Source: Patescibacteria group bacterium
GTDB lineage: Bacteria > Patescibacteriota > Minisyncoccia > Minisyncoccales > JAHIOY01
Assembly (NCBI GenBank): GCA_018894495.1
Contig: JAHIOY010000120.1
Span: forward strand, 1-19,979
DNA: 19,979 nt
Direction: 5' to 3'
Positions 5,919-12,040 of this stretch are shown piece by piece. Numbering within the stretch: the first letter of the stretch is position 1; every line of letters begins with the position of its first letter. The position numbers and the translations under genes were made by a program. The notes beneath the pieces were generated by a model. It did no database searches and had not been told where the DNA came from. It was given only the letters and a program-made list of their open reading frames with translations.

Positions 5919-6938
5919 ATGAAAGAATTTATTCAAAAACTTATCGTAGAAAAAAATTTGAGCGGCAAAGAGTCAGAAAGGGCGATGGAGCAGATTATGT
6001 CAGGAGAGGCGACGTCTTCTTGTCTCGGTTCTTTTTTAACTGCCTTAAGAATGAAAGGAGAAACCGCCGAGGAGATTGCCGGTCTTGCCAAAGTGATGAG
6101 AAAATTTTCGCAGAAAATAAGCCCAAAGGTTGAGGGAGTATTGATTGATGTTTGCGGCACAGGCGGAGATAAAATTAAGACCTTTAATATCTCAACTACC
6201 GCGATGTTTATTGTGGCGGCTGCCGGTGTCCCTGTTGCCAAACATGGCAATAGGGCAATAACCTCTCATTGCGGCTCAGCTGATGTGTTAGAGGAGTTAG
6301 GAATTAACTTAAATTTAGAACCGGATAAAATCAAAGAAGGTATAGAAAAAATAGGAATTGGATTTATGTTTGCCCCGGCCCACCACTTGGCAATGAAATA
6401 CGTTATGCCGACAAGAAAGGAGTTGGGGTTCAGAACGGTTTTTAATATCTTGGGACCCTTGACCAATCCGGCTCATTCTCAGTCCCAGATAATGGGTGTT
6501 TTTGCTCCAAATTTAACCGAGAAATTAGCCGAAGTTTTTAAATTGTTAGGACTAAAGCAGGCAATGGTAGTTTATGGCGAATCGGGTTTAGACGAAATAT
6601 CCAATTTAGGGAAAACAAAACTCTCAGAACTAAGAGAAGGAAAAATCAAGACCTATTTTATTAAACCAGAGGATTTTGGTTTCAAAAGGGCAAAAGCCGG
6701 GGACCTGCTCGGCGGAGATAAAAAAGAAAATGCTAAAATGTTAGTTGATATTCTTAGCGGAAGAGAAAAAGGACCAAAAAGAGACATCGTCCTTTTAAAT
6801 TCAGCGGCCGGAATTGTTGTCGGCAACAAAGCCAAGGACTTAAAACAAGGAATTAAAATTGCCAGAGATGTTTTAGACAAAGGTCTATCGTCCAAAAAAC
6901 TTGAGGAATTTAGAAATTTTGCGGGGTTTGCAAAATGA
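5919..6938 (+). CDS. trpD: Anthranilate phosphoribosyltransferase
   Basis: TrpD transfers the phosphoribosyl group of PRPP to anthranilate. The 339-residue protein has the full signature set: DVCGTGGDKIKTFNISTT (78-94), containing the PRPP-binding GTGGD (80-84); KHGNRAITSHCGSADVLE (108-125); PTRKELGFRTVFNILGPLTNPA (164-185, starting with the anthranilate-site region); and the metal-binding ESGLDEIS (221-228, with D225 and E226). Length is normal. It is not fused to trpG, unlike in some bacteria. The start at 5919 is the first ATG after the TTCGTA repeats and fits the family's N-terminus. No Shine-Dalgarno sequence is visible. It ends in TGA, and a cluster of short palindromes separates it from trpC. 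Confidence 0.96.
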   Translation: MKEFIQKLIVEKNLSGKESERAMEQIMSGEATSSCLGSFLTALRMKGETAEEIAGLAKVMRKFSQKISPKVEGVLIDVCGTGGDKIKTFNISTTAMFIVAAAGVPVAKHGNRAITSHCGSADVLEELGINLNLEPDKIKEGIEKIGIGFMFAPAHHLAMKYVMPTRKELGFRTVFNILGPLTNPAHSQSQIMGVFAPNLTEKLAEVFKLLGLKQAMVVYGESGLDEISNLGKTKLSELREGKIKTYFIKPEDFGFKRAKAGDLLGGDKKENAKMLVDILSGREKGPKRDIVLLNSAAGIVVGNKAKDLKQGIKIARDVLDKGLSSKKLEEFRNFAGFAK

Positions 6939-6967
6939 GATTTGATTTTAAAATATCGCTGAATAAT

Positions 6968-7051
6968 CTAACAGAGGCCTAACAGAGGTCTGACCTCTGC
7001 AGACTTTGCAGGGGTCTGACCCCTACAGACTTTGCAGAGGTCTGTCCCTTA
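6968..7051 (+). repeat. Palindromic tandem repeats between trpD and trpC
   Basis: CTAACAGAGG appears twice (6968 and 6979). Then comes the palindrome CAGAGGTCTGACCTCTG (6983-6999), then two 26-nt units starting at 7000 and 7026, each CAGACTTTGCAG(G/A)GGTCTG plus CCC. The first unit contains the palindrome AGGGGT-CTG-ACCCCT. The second unit runs straight into the trpC start. I recall such GGGGTCTGACCCC repeats as common in Parcubacteria gaps. Confidence 0.75.
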
Positions 7052-7782
7052 TGCGGTTTGATTGGTCTAAATTAAAACGAGAAAAGATAAAAGAAATTAA
7101 AGCCCTCAAGGAAAGGCGAAGTTTGATTTTAGTATTAGAGAAAAAGATAAAAGAGGGAGAAATTCCAATCATTACTGAAGTCAAAAAAGCGAGTCCCGAA
7201 AGAAAAATTCGAGAAATTGATGTGGTTAAAGCAGCAAAAGAAATGGAAAGGGGTGGCGCCTGTGCTATTTCTGTTTTAACTGATAAAAACTTTCAAGGTT
7301 CTTTAGAAGATTTAAAAAGAGTAAAAAGAGAGGTTAAGGTGCCAGTTTTAAGAAAGGATTTTATTTTTGACCAATTTCAAATTTATGAAAGTTATGCCAA
7401 TGGAGCAGACGCTATTTTATTAATTGTTTCTCTCTTGAAAGAGAAAACCAAGAAATTTGTGGAAAAAACTCATCGGCTGGGAATGGAAACATTGGTTGAA
7501 ATTCGTTCGGAAAAGGAGCTCAAGTTTGCCTTAGATTCTGGGGCCAAATTGCTCGGAATTAATAATCGTGATTTAAAAACAATGAAGGTGGACTTAACTA
7601 CGACCGAAAAATTAGCCCCCAAAATTCCGAGAGACAGAATAATAATTAGTGAAAGTGGCATCAATGATAAAAATGACTTAGAGCGGGTATTGAAAGCCGG
7701 AGCAAAAGCGGTTTTAATCGGAACAAGTATTATGTTGGCTGAAAATATCAGAGAAAAAGTTAAAGAATTTGTAAATTTATAA
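7051..7782 (+). CDS. trpC: Indole-3-glycerol phosphate synthase
   Basis: TrpC closes and decarboxylates carboxyphenylamino-deoxyribulose phosphate to indoleglycerol phosphate. The start taken is ATG 7051 (MRFDWSKLKREK), giving 243 residues. An upstream TTG frame from 7006 only translates repeat DNA. Catalytic positions known from Sulfolobus are recognisable: E43 and K45 in ITEVKKASPE, K102 in PVLRKDFIFDQFQI, E150 in LVEIRS, N171 in GINNRDLKT and S202 in ISESGI. It is a single-domain enzyme: the TrpF half found in TrpCF fusions is absent. It lies 28 nt upstream of trpB. Confidence 0.95.
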   Translation: MRFDWSKLKREKIKEIKALKERRSLILVLEKKIKEGEIPIITEVKKASPERKIREIDVVKAAKEMERGGACAISVLTDKNFQGSLEDLKRVKREVKVPVLRKDFIFDQFQIYESYANGADAILLIVSLLKEKTKKFVEKTHRLGMETLVEIRSEKELKFALDSGAKLLGINNRDLKTMKVDLTTTEKLAPKIPRDRIIISESGINDKNDLERVLKAGAKAVLIGTSIMLAENIREKVKEFVNL

Positions 7783-7810
7783 ATTTTTAAAATTTTTCAA
7801 ATTTTAAACA

Positions 7811-9001
7811 ATGAAACTACCGGATAAATTAGGAAAATTTAATAGCTATGGCGGGAGATTTGCTCCTGAGGTCTTAATGCCGGCCCTTGAAGAACTAGAA
7901 GTGGCTTTTAATAAATTTAGCAAAGACAAAAACTTCCGAAGCGAATTGAATTACTATTTGAAAGAGTTTGGCGGAAGACCTACCCCTTTGTATTATGCTC
8001 AAAATTTAACCAAAAAATTGGCCGGAGCAAAAATTTATTTAAAAAGAGAGGACTTGGTTCATGGCGGAGCCCATAAATTGAATAACACTATGGGCCAGGC
8101 ATTATTAGCCAAAAAGATGGGGAAAAAGCGTCTCATTGCTGAAACCGGGGCCGGACAACACGGCGTGGCTGCAGCCATGGCTGCTGCTGCTCTTCAAATC
8201 CCTTGCCAGATATATATGGGCGCTGAAGATATAGAGAGGCAGAAATTAAATGTCTTTAGGATGGAATTATTGCAGGCAAAAGTCATTCCCGTCAATTCCG
8301 GTTCTCGGACTTTAAAAGACGCGGTCAACGAAGCCCTGAGGGACTGGTTAACCAACGTTGAGACAACTTACTATCTGATAGGCAGTGTTGTTGGTCCCCA
8401 TCCCTACCCAATGATGGTCAGGGAATTTCAACGAGTGATTGGAAGAGAAACAAAGCGCCAGATTTTAGAAAAAGAAAATTCTTTGCCTGAGGCAATTTTG
8501 GCTTGCGTTGGCGGAGGGAGCAATGCTATGGGCATATTTTATGAATTTTTGGAAGATGAGGATGTTGAATTGATTGGAGTGGAAGCCGGCGGTAAGGGAA
8601 TAAAAACCGGAGAACACGGAGCAACTCTTTGCGCCGGGACAGATGGCGTTTTGCATGGAATGTACTCAAAAGTGCTTCAGGATAAATATGGCCAAATAAA
8701 GACATCTTATTCAATTTCGGCTGGCTTGGATTATCCCGGAGTGGGACCGGAATTGAGTTATTTAGTAAAAAAGGGCCGGGTCAAAGTAAAGTCAACAACC
8801 GATAAAGAAGCCCTTGATGCCTTTAAACTTCTCAGTCAGACCGAAGGAATTATTCCGGCTTTGGAATCAGCCCACGCCGTATTTCAGGCAGTTAAAATTG
8901 CCAGAAAGTTCAAAAAGAATCAGACAATAATTGTCAACCTCTCTGGACGAGGAGATAAAGATGTTTTTGTCGTGGCTGAAGAAATGGGCATTAAATTATG
9001 A
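7811..9001 (+). CDS. trpB: Tryptophan synthase beta subunit
   Basis: TrpB condenses indole, channelled from TrpA, with serine using PLP. At 396 residues it is a standard TrpB1-type beta subunit. Visible motifs are YGGRFAPEVLMPAL (13-26), GGRPTPLYYA (54-63), the PLP-lysine loop HGGAHKLNNTMGQ with K89, the catalytic-Glu loop AETGAGQHGVA with E111, the phosphate-binding GGGSN (234-238), the SAGLDYPGVGP region (303-313) and LSGRGDKD (377-384) with the PLP-pyridine Ser. Upstream is an AT-only spacer of AAATTTT words with no ribosome binding site. The stop is TGA. Confidence 0.97.
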   Translation: MKLPDKLGKFNSYGGRFAPEVLMPALEELEVAFNKFSKDKNFRSELNYYLKEFGGRPTPLYYAQNLTKKLAGAKIYLKREDLVHGGAHKLNNTMGQALLAKKMGKKRLIAETGAGQHGVAAAMAAAALQIPCQIYMGAEDIERQKLNVFRMELLQAKVIPVNSGSRTLKDAVNEALRDWLTNVETTYYLIGSVVGPHPYPMMVREFQRVIGRETKRQILEKENSLPEAILACVGGGSNAMGIFYEFLEDEDVELIGVEAGGKGIKTGEHGATLCAGTDGVLHGMYSKVLQDKYGQIKTSYSISAGLDYPGVGPELSYLVKKGRVKVKSTTDKEALDAFKLLSQTEGIIPALESAHAVFQAVKIARKFKKNQTIIVNLSGRGDKDVFVVAEEMGIKL

Positions 9002-9018
9002 GTGTTAAATTTTATCTG

Positions 9019-9037
9019 ACAGAGAGTGGGTCTCTGT
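9019..9037 (+). repeat. Small hairpin between trpB and trpA
   Basis: ACAGAGA (9019-9025) and TCTCTGT (9031-9037) form a 7-bp stem with a 5-nt loop in the 50-nt trpB-trpA gap. There is no T-run, so it is probably not a terminator; it may be an mRNA stability or processing site. Confidence 0.4.
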
Positions 9038-9051
9038 AGTATTTTCAAATT

Positions 9052-9849
9052 ATGACAACAATAAAAGAAAAATTTGAAGAATTAAAAAAGAAAAAGCAAG
9101 GCGCTTTGATTGGTTTTGTTATGGCTGGGGACCCAAGCATCGTAGAGACAGTTGGAATAGTAAATTCCTTAGTTAGAGGGGGAGTAGATATAATTGAATT
9201 GGGTTTACCCTTTTCCGACCCAATTGCTGACGGAATAGTGATTCAGAAAGCGAGCGAAAGAGCAAGAAAAGCCGGGATGAATCCTGATTTATATTTTAAA
9301 ATAGTTAAAGAAATCAAGGGGGTTCCTAAGGTTTGTCTTACTTATTATAATTTAGTTCTCCAACCGGGCTTGGAAAAATTTGTCCGGGATTGCCAAAAAT
9401 CCGGAATCTCGGGTTTAATAGTTCCTGACCTGCCCATAGAAGAAGCCGGGCCCCTTTTGAATTTTTGTCGTCAATATGACACTGATTTAATTTTTTTAGT
9501 CGCTCCAACAACCACCGAAGAAAGATTAAAAAAAATTCTTTCTGTCTCTCAAGGATTTCTTTACGTTGTTTCTCTGCTCGGCGCGACCGGGGCAAGAGAA
9601 AAACTTTCAGAGTGCCTCAAGCCATTGTTATCTAAAATTAAGAAATTTTCGCAGGGGATTCCTTTAGCAGTCGGATTTGGAATATCAAAGCCGGAACAGG
9701 TAGAAAAAATAATTAAGCTGGGCGCAGACGGGGCAATAGTTGGCAGCTCCATCATTAATCTCATTGAAGAAAATTTAGATGATAAAGAAAAAATGTTATC
9801 GGAATTAGAGAACTTCGTCCGGGAATTAAAAAGAGCCACTGTGGCTTAA
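9052..9849 (+). CDS. trpA: Tryptophan synthase alpha subunit
   Basis: TrpA cleaves indoleglycerol phosphate to indole and glyceraldehyde 3-phosphate in complex with TrpB. The TIM-barrel protein has 265 residues. Catalytic E49 is in DIIELGLPFSDPIADG (46-61) and D60 follows in the same motif. LTYYNL, GLIVPDLPIEEAG and the phosphate-binding AVGFGISKPEQ come next. The usual SRTGVTGA loop reads SLLGATGARE here, a mild deviation in the mobile loop that covers the active site. It is the last gene of the trp operon; its final codons (RATVA) overlap the terminator hairpin. Confidence 0.95.
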   Translation: MTTIKEKFEELKKKKQGALIGFVMAGDPSIVETVGIVNSLVRGGVDIIELGLPFSDPIADGIVIQKASERARKAGMNPDLYFKIVKEIKGVPKVCLTYYNLVLQPGLEKFVRDCQKSGISGLIVPDLPIEEAGPLLNFCRQYDTDLIFLVAPTTTEERLKKILSVSQGFLYVVSLLGATGAREKLSECLKPLLSKIKKFSQGIPLAVGFGISKPEQVEKIIKLGADGAIVGSSIINLIEENLDDKEKMLSELENFVRELKRATVA

Positions 9850-9855
9850 ATTTTT
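9834..9855 (+). terminator. trp operon terminator overlapping the end of trpA
   Basis: AGCCA (9834-9838) and TGGCT (9842-9846) with a 3-nt loop, followed by TAAATTTTT. A longer alternative stem pairs AAGAGCCA (9831-9838) with TGGCTCTT (9860-9867), whose right arm overlaps the next promoter's -35 box. Confidence 0.5.
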
Positions 9856-9865
9856 CCTTTGGCTC

Positions 9866-9895
9866 TTGACAAGGATTTTCAAATAGTGCTATTTT
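9866..9895 (+). promoter_or_regulatory. Promoter for the gene at 9930 and probably the aroA' unit
   Basis: TTGACA (9866-9871), an 18-nt spacer and TATTTT (9890-9895). The predicted start at about 9902 leaves a 28-nt AT-rich leader before ATG 9930. No other convincing promoter lies before the aromatic leader peptide at 10655, so it may also drive that attenuator and aroA'. Confidence 0.65.
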
Positions 9896-9929
9896 GTAAG
9901 TATTAAAGAATTTAAGATAAAACAAATTT

Positions 9930-10652
9930 ATGAGAGAATTTGGAAGAGAAAAAACACCGATAAGCGCAGAAAAAATCGTCAAAGAACAAGATTCCCAAAA
10001 AGAAATTGAAGGAAAGAAAATTGAGATTTCTGAGGAGGAAGAAAAAAGAGTAGGGGAAATAGTGAATGCTTACGATAAAAATAGGAAAAATTTTGGAGCT
10101 ATAGAAAAAATTAAGGATGGGAAAGAAAGGCGGAAATCCCTGATAAAATTAGCTAAAGAGATTTTTTCTGAACTGCCAACGATTGAACCTGGTTCTTTGG
10201 AAAAAATTCTTAAAGGAGTAATTAAAGAATACGAATCTAAAGAAACAAAATACGGCGTCAAAAAAGAATACGAACCCAATCTCGGTCTTGTGCCTCCTTC
10301 TGTTATTAACCGAACGGCTGATTATGGAGGGGCGAAATATTCGGATAAGGAAGATTTTAAAAAATTAAAAATATCTTTAAATACTTCAAGATTGGAAAAA
10401 CGCCTTAATTTTTTGGGTTACGGAAATCGGCCGAATGTTGAGCAAGTTATCGTGGGGGATGTAGGCCATAATCTTGCTTTTGGAATGGATGGCGGAAGAA
10501 TTACGGTTGTGGGGAATGCCGGAAAGGAAGCCGGTAAGAACAAGAAAGGCGGCGAGGTTCTCATTATTGGCAACATTGAAGGGTTGGGAGAGAGGCCGGA
10601 GGACAAAGGCACAATGTGGCAAGTAGCGCCGCGAAAGCAGGAAAAATCTTAA
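9930..10652 (+). CDS. Unrecognised 240-aa protein with GXGXG-like C-terminal segment
   Basis: Function unknown. Residues 1-115 are very rich in Lys and Glu and predicted helical, with IEISEEEEKRVGEIVNAYDKN and a helix at 67-80. Residues 116-170 are mixed, with PNLGLVPPSVINRTADYGGAKYS. The tail (about 173-222) reads VIVGDVGHNLAFGMDGGRI, TVVGNAGKEAG, then KGGEVLIIGNIEGLG. That pattern of short strands ending in G-D/N-x-G resembles the GXGXG beta-helix turns of the glutamate synthase C-terminus or formylmethanofuran dehydrogenase subunit C, but only about two or three turns are present. There is no signal peptide or membrane segment. It has its own promoter and lies between the trp terminator and the aromatic attenuator, with the leader peptide starting 2 nt after its stop. 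A link to aromatic metabolism is suggested only by position. Confidence 0.6.
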   Translation: MREFGREKTPISAEKIVKEQDSQKEIEGKKIEISEEEEKRVGEIVNAYDKNRKNFGAIEKIKDGKERRKSLIKLAKEIFSELPTIEPGSLEKILKGVIKEYESKETKYGVKKEYEPNLGLVPPSVINRTADYGGAKYSDKEDFKKLKISLNTSRLEKRLNFLGYGNRPNVEQVIVGDVGHNLAFGMDGGRITVVGNAGKEAGKNKKGGEVLIIGNIEGLGERPEDKGTMWQVAPRKQEKS

Positions 10653-10654
10653 AT

Positions 10655-10723
10655 ATGAAAAAAATTTGGTTTTATTTGTTTAATTTTTTTAGCCCTGAAA
10701 AAGAGGTTAGTTTTACTGCATAA
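10655..10723 (+). CDS. Aromatic amino acid leader peptide of the aroA' attenuator
   Basis: A 22-codon frame begins MKKIWFYLFNFF and ends at TAA 10721-10723. Positions 5-12 hold one Trp, one Tyr and four Phe codons in eight residues, like the Phe-rich leaders of pheA/pheS-type attenuators. It directly follows the preceding gene and precedes a terminator with a competing antiterminator helix. A ribosome waiting for charged Trp-, Phe- or Tyr-tRNA would stop just before hairpin arm 1 at 10690. Confidence 0.75.
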   Translation: MKKIWFYLFNFFSPEKEVSFTA

Positions 10724-10779
10724 AATAAATAAAAATTAAATCAATTAAAACTAGCCTCGTAAAAGGGGCTAATTTTTTT
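10690..10779 (+). promoter_or_regulatory. Aromatic-responsive attenuator ahead of aroA'
   Basis: Three competing helices are visible. 1:2 pairs 10690-10696 (TAGCCCT) with 10702-10709 (AGAGGTTA, one bulged A). 2:3 (antiterminator) pairs 10703-10715 (GAGGTTAGTTTTA) with 10746-10758 (TAAAACTAGCCTC): 13 continuous pairs with one wobble. 3:4 (terminator) pairs TAGCCTC 10752-10758 with GGGGCTA 10765-10771, followed by seven T. Stalling in the aromatic codons would block arm 1 and favour 2:3, letting transcription reach aroA'. Confidence 0.75.
10752..10779 (+). terminator. Leader terminator before aroA'
   Basis: 7-bp stem (10752-10758 with 10765-10771, one G-U), 6-nt loop GTAAAA, then ATTTTTTT. It would also end transcripts of the 9930 gene. 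Confidence 0.8.
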
Positions 10780-10787
10780 GAGGGAAC

Positions 10788-10906
10788 CCCGTAGTGTCCC
10801 GCCCTCTATGCTATATGTCAAAGTTAATAACAACACACATTCGTTATTTCAAGTTTGCTATTTCCGACAAGGATTACATAGGATTAGAGGGCGGGGCTAC
10901 TACGGG
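10788..10906 (+). mobile_element. REPIN/MITE-like inverted repeat element (119 bp)
   Basis: Left end CCCGTAGTGTCCCGCCCTCTA (10788-10808) and right end 10885-10906 are inverted copies. The outer CCCGTAG and inner CCGCCCTCTA blocks match exactly, and they are separated by a short stretch with mismatches and one indel. The 76 nt between them are unrelated AT-rich sequence. Two GC-rich palindromic ends facing each other around a short spacer is the layout of REP doublets (REPINs) or of a small non-autonomous transposon. No transposase is present and I see no target duplication. Confidence 0.6.
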
Positions 10907-10934
10907 AAAAGGTCGAAGAAATCTAATTAGTATA

Positions 10935-10958
10935 TTCGTAATAATTCGTAAATTCGTA
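10935..10958 (+). repeat. Three TTCGTA repeats ahead of aroA'
   Basis: TTCGTA at 10935, 10945 and 10953, the last ending 5 nt before ATG 10964. Order, steps (10 and 8) and distance to the start match the repeats before trpD. Confidence 0.8.
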
Positions 10959-10963
10959 GGCTT

Positions 10964-11758
10964 ATGACTATTGGAAAAAAAATACGATTAGAAAGAATTT
11001 TTGACAAAATGTCAAAAAACATAATAATTGTACCGATGGACCACGGCGTGAGCGTGGGGCCGATTGAGGGTTTAGTTAATATGCCGGGAATAATTGACAA
11101 AGTGAGCCGAGGAGGCGCCAACGCGGTTATTTTGCACAAAGGAATAGTTAGTTCGGGTTTTAGGGGTTATGGCAAAGATATTGGATTAATCGTCCATCTT
11201 TCAGGAAGTACAATTGCCGGTTCGGATGTCAACAATAAGGTCTTGGTGACTACGGTGGAGGAGGCAATTAGATTGGGGGCGGATGGGGTTTCAATCCATA
11301 TCAATATCGGCGCAAAACAGGAACCAGAAATGTTGAGGGATTTGGGTTTGGTAGCCGAAATTTGCGATAAATGGGGAATGCCTTTATTAGCAATGATGTA
11401 TCCCCGGGGAGAAAAGATTGATAGCGAACATAATCCAAAATGGGTAAAAATGGCAGCCAGGATTGGAGCCGAACTGGGAGCGGACATAGTTAAGACAAAT
11501 TATACCGGGGACGTTGAATCATTTAGAGAAGCAGTAGAGGGTTGCCCGGTGCCGTTATTGATTGCTGGCGGTCCTAAAATGGGTAGCGATAAGGAAATTT
11601 TAGAAATGGTTTTTGGCGCAATGAAAGCCGGAGCCAGAGGAATTTCCATTGGCAGGAATGTTTTTCAGCATAAAGACCCGGAGAAAATGGTCAGGGCTTT
11701 GGCAAGGATTGTCCACGAGGGAAAAACAGTTGATGAAGCGATGAGAGAGTTGAAATAA
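10964..11758 (+). CDS. aroA': 2-amino-3,7-dideoxy-D-threo-hept-6-ulosonate (ADH) synthase
   Basis: This class I aldolase-like enzyme is the archaeal-type first step to 3-dehydroquinate. It joins L-aspartate semialdehyde to a 6-deoxy-5-ketofructose phosphate in place of the usual DAHP synthase reaction. The 264-residue sequence has IIVPMDHGVSVGP (21-33) with D26, LLAMMYPRGE (141-150) with Y146, and DIVKTNYTGD (174-183) with the Schiff-base K177. These correspond to D33, Y153 and K184 of the Methanocaldococcus MJ0400 enzyme. The C-terminal phosphate-binding end shows GGPKMGSDKE and ISIGRNVFQH. A true class I fructose-bisphosphate aldolase is the alternative, but the MYPRG segment and the aroB' gene next door support ADH synthase. 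Upstream lie the attenuator, a REPIN-like element and TTCGTA repeats. Confidence 0.88.
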   Translation: MTIGKKIRLERIFDKMSKNIIIVPMDHGVSVGPIEGLVNMPGIIDKVSRGGANAVILHKGIVSSGFRGYGKDIGLIVHLSGSTIAGSDVNNKVLVTTVEEAIRLGADGVSIHINIGAKQEPEMLRDLGLVAEICDKWGMPLLAMMYPRGEKIDSEHNPKWVKMAARIGAELGADIVKTNYTGDVESFREAVEGCPVPLLIAGGPKMGSDKEILEMVFGAMKAGARGISIGRNVFQHKDPEKMVRALARIVHEGKTVDEAMRELK

Positions 11759-12040
11759 TTTCTAATTAACCTAATTGCTAATTGACCTAATCAATGACCA
11801 ATAACCCAATGACCAACCAGAACAAAGTTAAAAGTTAAAAGTTAAAAGTTGCAATTCAAAGTTAAAAGTTATGAAATTTAAATTCAAAAACCTTGAACTT
11901 TTAACTGTAATTTTGAACTTTGCATTTCAAGTTTCTCGAAAACTTTCGTTTTCGAGACAATGAACTTTAAACTTATGAAGTTTGGGGATTGGGATTTGAT
12001 TAGAAATTAGAGCAATTAGGTTAATTAGGTTAATTTTATT
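11759..12040 (+). repeat. Repeat-filled gap between aroA' and aroB'
   Basis: No gene is seen. The gap is bounded by a perfect 17-bp inverted repeat, TAATTAACCTAATTGCT (11763-11779) against 12011-12027. Inside are about four tandem AAAGTTA units (11824-11850), later AACTTTTAACT words in the opposite sense, and a perfect hairpin TCTCGAAAAC/GTTTTCGAGA with loop TTTC (11934-11957). AATTAGGTT is repeated twice (12014-12031) just before aroB'. The whole gap could fold into one long imperfect hairpin. No clear promoter or U-tract terminator is visible, so aroB' may be read through from aroA'. Confidence 0.55.

Noticed and set aside
7006..7050. Upstream TTG start for trpC adding 15 residues
   Set aside because: The extra codons are the 26-nt palindromic repeats; ATG 7051 fits the family's N-terminus.
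11824..11850. AAAGTTA tandem units as a CRISPR array
   Set aside because: The units are 7 nt with no spacers; this is a simple tandem repeat.
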